Shown here piece by piece: positions 4,895-6,264 of a stretch of 6,264 bases of DNA. Both the position numbers and the translations under genes were made by a program. Below the pieces are notes generated by a model, which saw only the letters and a list, made by a program, of their open reading frames with translations, had not been told where the DNA came from and made no database searches. The stretch lies in contig DAOVZA010000141.1 of assembly GCA_030635405.1 (NCBI GenBank), forward strand, positions 1 through 6,264, in the 5' to 3' direction. This stretch comes from Desulfocapsa sp. GTDB taxonomy: Bacteria > Desulfobacterota > Desulfobulbia > Desulfobulbales > Desulfocapsaceae. Positions within the stretch are counted from its first letter, which is position 1, and each line of letters starts with the position of its first letter.

Positions 4895-6264
4895 ATGAAT
4901 TTATCTTCTTTTAAGCAACAGGTCACACTGCTTCTGGCGGTGGTATGTGTTTACTATCATTTGCATCTTATTTTTACGGGTCTTATCCCCAATCTTATCA
5001 GTCGTCCCATTCATCTTGCCCTTGCTCTGCCCTGGGTGTTTGTTATTGGATCTAAAGATGAGGGAATTAAGAAGATAGTTGGAATATTACTCTGTCTGTT
5101 TGGCTTGTATAGTTGTGCTTATATCGCACTAAACCGTGATCTTCTGGTCGAGCAATACGGCTATCTTGAGAATACTCAACAGTATATTATAAGCATTGGC
5201 CTTATTCTCGTGGTGCTTGAGATGGCAAGAAGAGCTGTGAAGCTCGCCTTGCCAACAGTTGCCGTGATCGCCATGCTCTATGGACTTTTCGGGCAATACC
5301 TGCCTGGTGAATTTGGACATCCCGGTTTGCCCATTGGAAGCTTTCTTGGCACTTTGATAATTGCTGAAGGCGGACTGTGGGGACCACTCACCGGAGTCTC
5401 GGTTAATGTTGTAGCCATCTTTGTTATTTTAGGAGCATTCATAGGGGCAGGAGAGGGTGGAATATCCTTCATGGCTCTTGCCACAAAGCTTGCTGGTAGA
5501 TATCGGGCGGGCGCTGCTAAGGTCTCTGTGCTTTCATCTGCGTTTTTTGGATCTATCTCTGGATCAGCCTCTGCAAATGTAGCCTCAACTGGTGCCATAA
5601 CCTTGCCTACCATGAAGCGCCTTGGTTATCCTGCAAGTTTTGCTGCTGCCGTTGAAGCTGTTGCCTCAAGTGGCGGACAGATTATGCCACCACTGATGGG
5701 GGCTGGCGCTTTTGTTATGATGGAACTATTACGTGTCAGTTATGTTGATATCATGACAGCGGCCATTCTTCCGGCGATGCTGTTTTTTCTGGCAGCCTGG
5801 GTGGGAGTTGATCTTTTTGCCAGACGTTATGGTTTGAATGCAATGAAACCAGAAGAAATTCCATCAACAGAAAGGGTTATTCGTCTTGCACCTTTTTTTC
5901 TGATACCCTTTGGCCTGATGCTTTCAGTTCTGTTTCTCAGCAATTATACTCCGCAGTTTGCGGCTGCAATTGCAATTTTCTCAGCAGCTGCATTACTCAT
6001 TGTAAACGAAGAACTGGAGTTTTCACTACGCAGATTCTTTAAAAGATTTGCAAGTGCCTGTCGTAATGCCGCTGGGCAGATTGCAATGATTGCCTCGATC
6101 ATTATCTGTGCTGGTCTTGTCATTGGCGTTTTGAACATGACAGGGTTGGGAATAAAGGTGACATCGGTAATTCTTGGGTTGGCCGGAGGAAAACTCTGGG
6201 TTGCTCTTTTACTCACTGCTGCCGCCTGTCTTATTCTTGGAATGGAAGTACCGACTACAGCGGC
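4895..6264 (+). CDS. TRAP transporter fused permease (TAXI-type, DctQ-DctM fusion), partial at right edge
   Basis: An ATG at 4895, 8 nt after GGGAG, opens a frame of 456 codons that reaches the window edge with no stop. The product, MNLSSFKQQVTLLL onward, is strongly hydrophobic with repeated membrane segments. The N-terminal part (about 1-175) corresponds to the small-subunit-like region. From about residue 180 it is DctM-like: FFGSISGSASANVAS (217-231), TLPTMKRLGYPASF, EAVASSGGQIMPPLMGAGAF (254-273) and, at the edge, GMEVPTTA (449-456), the place of the family motif GMGxPTTAAY. Fused TAXI permeases are usually about 600-680 residues, so roughly 150-220 are missing. It sits in the inner membrane and imports the solute delivered by the TAXI protein, using a sodium or proton gradient as known for TRAP systems. 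The two genes form one operon. A Glu replaces the more usual Gly in the GMG motif, a minor oddity. Confidence 0.93.
   Translation, partial: MNLSSFKQQVTLLLAVVCVYYHLHLIFTGLIPNLISRPIHLALALPWVFVIGSKDEGIKKIVGILLCLFGLYSCAYIALNRDLLVEQYGYLENTQQYIISIGLILVVLEMARRAVKLALPTVAVIAMLYGLFGQYLPGEFGHPGLPIGSFLGTLIIAEGGLWGPLTGVSVNVVAIFVILGAFIGAGEGGISFMALATKLAGRYRAGAAKVSVLSSAFFGSISGSASANVASTGAITLPTMKRLGYPASFAAAVEAVASSGGQIMPPLMGAGAFVMMELLRVSYVDIMTAAILPAMLFFLAAWVGVDLFARRYGLNAMKPEEIPSTERVIRLAPFFLIPFGLMLSVLFLSNYTPQFAAAIAIFSAAALLIVNEELEFSLRRFFKRFASACRNAAGQIAMIASIIICAGLVIGVLNMTGLGIKVTSVILGLAGGKLWVALLLTAAACLILGMEVPTTA

Noticed and set aside
5129..6216. Minus-strand ORFs inside the permease region
   Set aside because: The plus strand is open for 456 codons with clear TRAP permease motifs; the antisense frames are by-products.

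Overview
The window looks like chromosomal DNA from a Gram-negative bacterium of the Pseudomonadota or Desulfobacterota type. The reasons are a periplasmic adaptor protein, a Sec-exported TRAP-TAXI binding protein, a canonical sigma-54 promoter and a dispersed palindromic repeat of a kind common in those phyla. Base composition is moderate, by eye mid-40s percent GC. Finer placement is a guess; a sulfate-reducer-like desulfobacterote would fit.

Layout. Minus strand, left: the 5' end of a gene (239 to the left edge) whose product starts with a PqqD-like domain and probably continues into an M50 (site-2-protease-like) membrane protein. Upstream of it in the same direction lies a 591-residue protein (2069-294) that joins cytoplasmic GAF-like sensor domains, one membrane helix and a periplasmic HlyD-type adaptor. 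These two probably form an export or envelope-remodelling unit. A 340-bp divergent intergenic region (2070-2409) follows. It carries a sigma-70-like promoter for the minus-strand pair and, facing right, a textbook sigma-54 promoter (-24/-12 at 2324-2340), with an upstream perfect IHF consensus match and two tandem dyads placed where an enhancer-binding activator would sit.

Plus strand: a soluble PAS-HisKA-HATPase histidine kinase (2410-3600) with no response regulator in view; a 276-bp gap (3601-3876) holding a REP/MITE-like inverted repeat, a weak promoter candidate and two overlapping dyads; a TRAP-TAXI substrate-binding protein (3877-4839); and the fused TRAP permease (4895 to the right edge, truncated). 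Between the last two, a strong hairpin overlaps the permease Shine-Dalgarno sequence.

How it may work together: the TAXI protein captures an unidentified, probably anionic organic solute in the periplasm and delivers it to the ion-driven fused permease. The kinase may sense a cytoplasmic cue, but no sequence evidence ties it to the transporter other than proximity. The most unusual items are the GAF-HlyD fusion next to a PqqD-M50 protein and the complete sigma-54 control region in front of an apparently orphan kinase.
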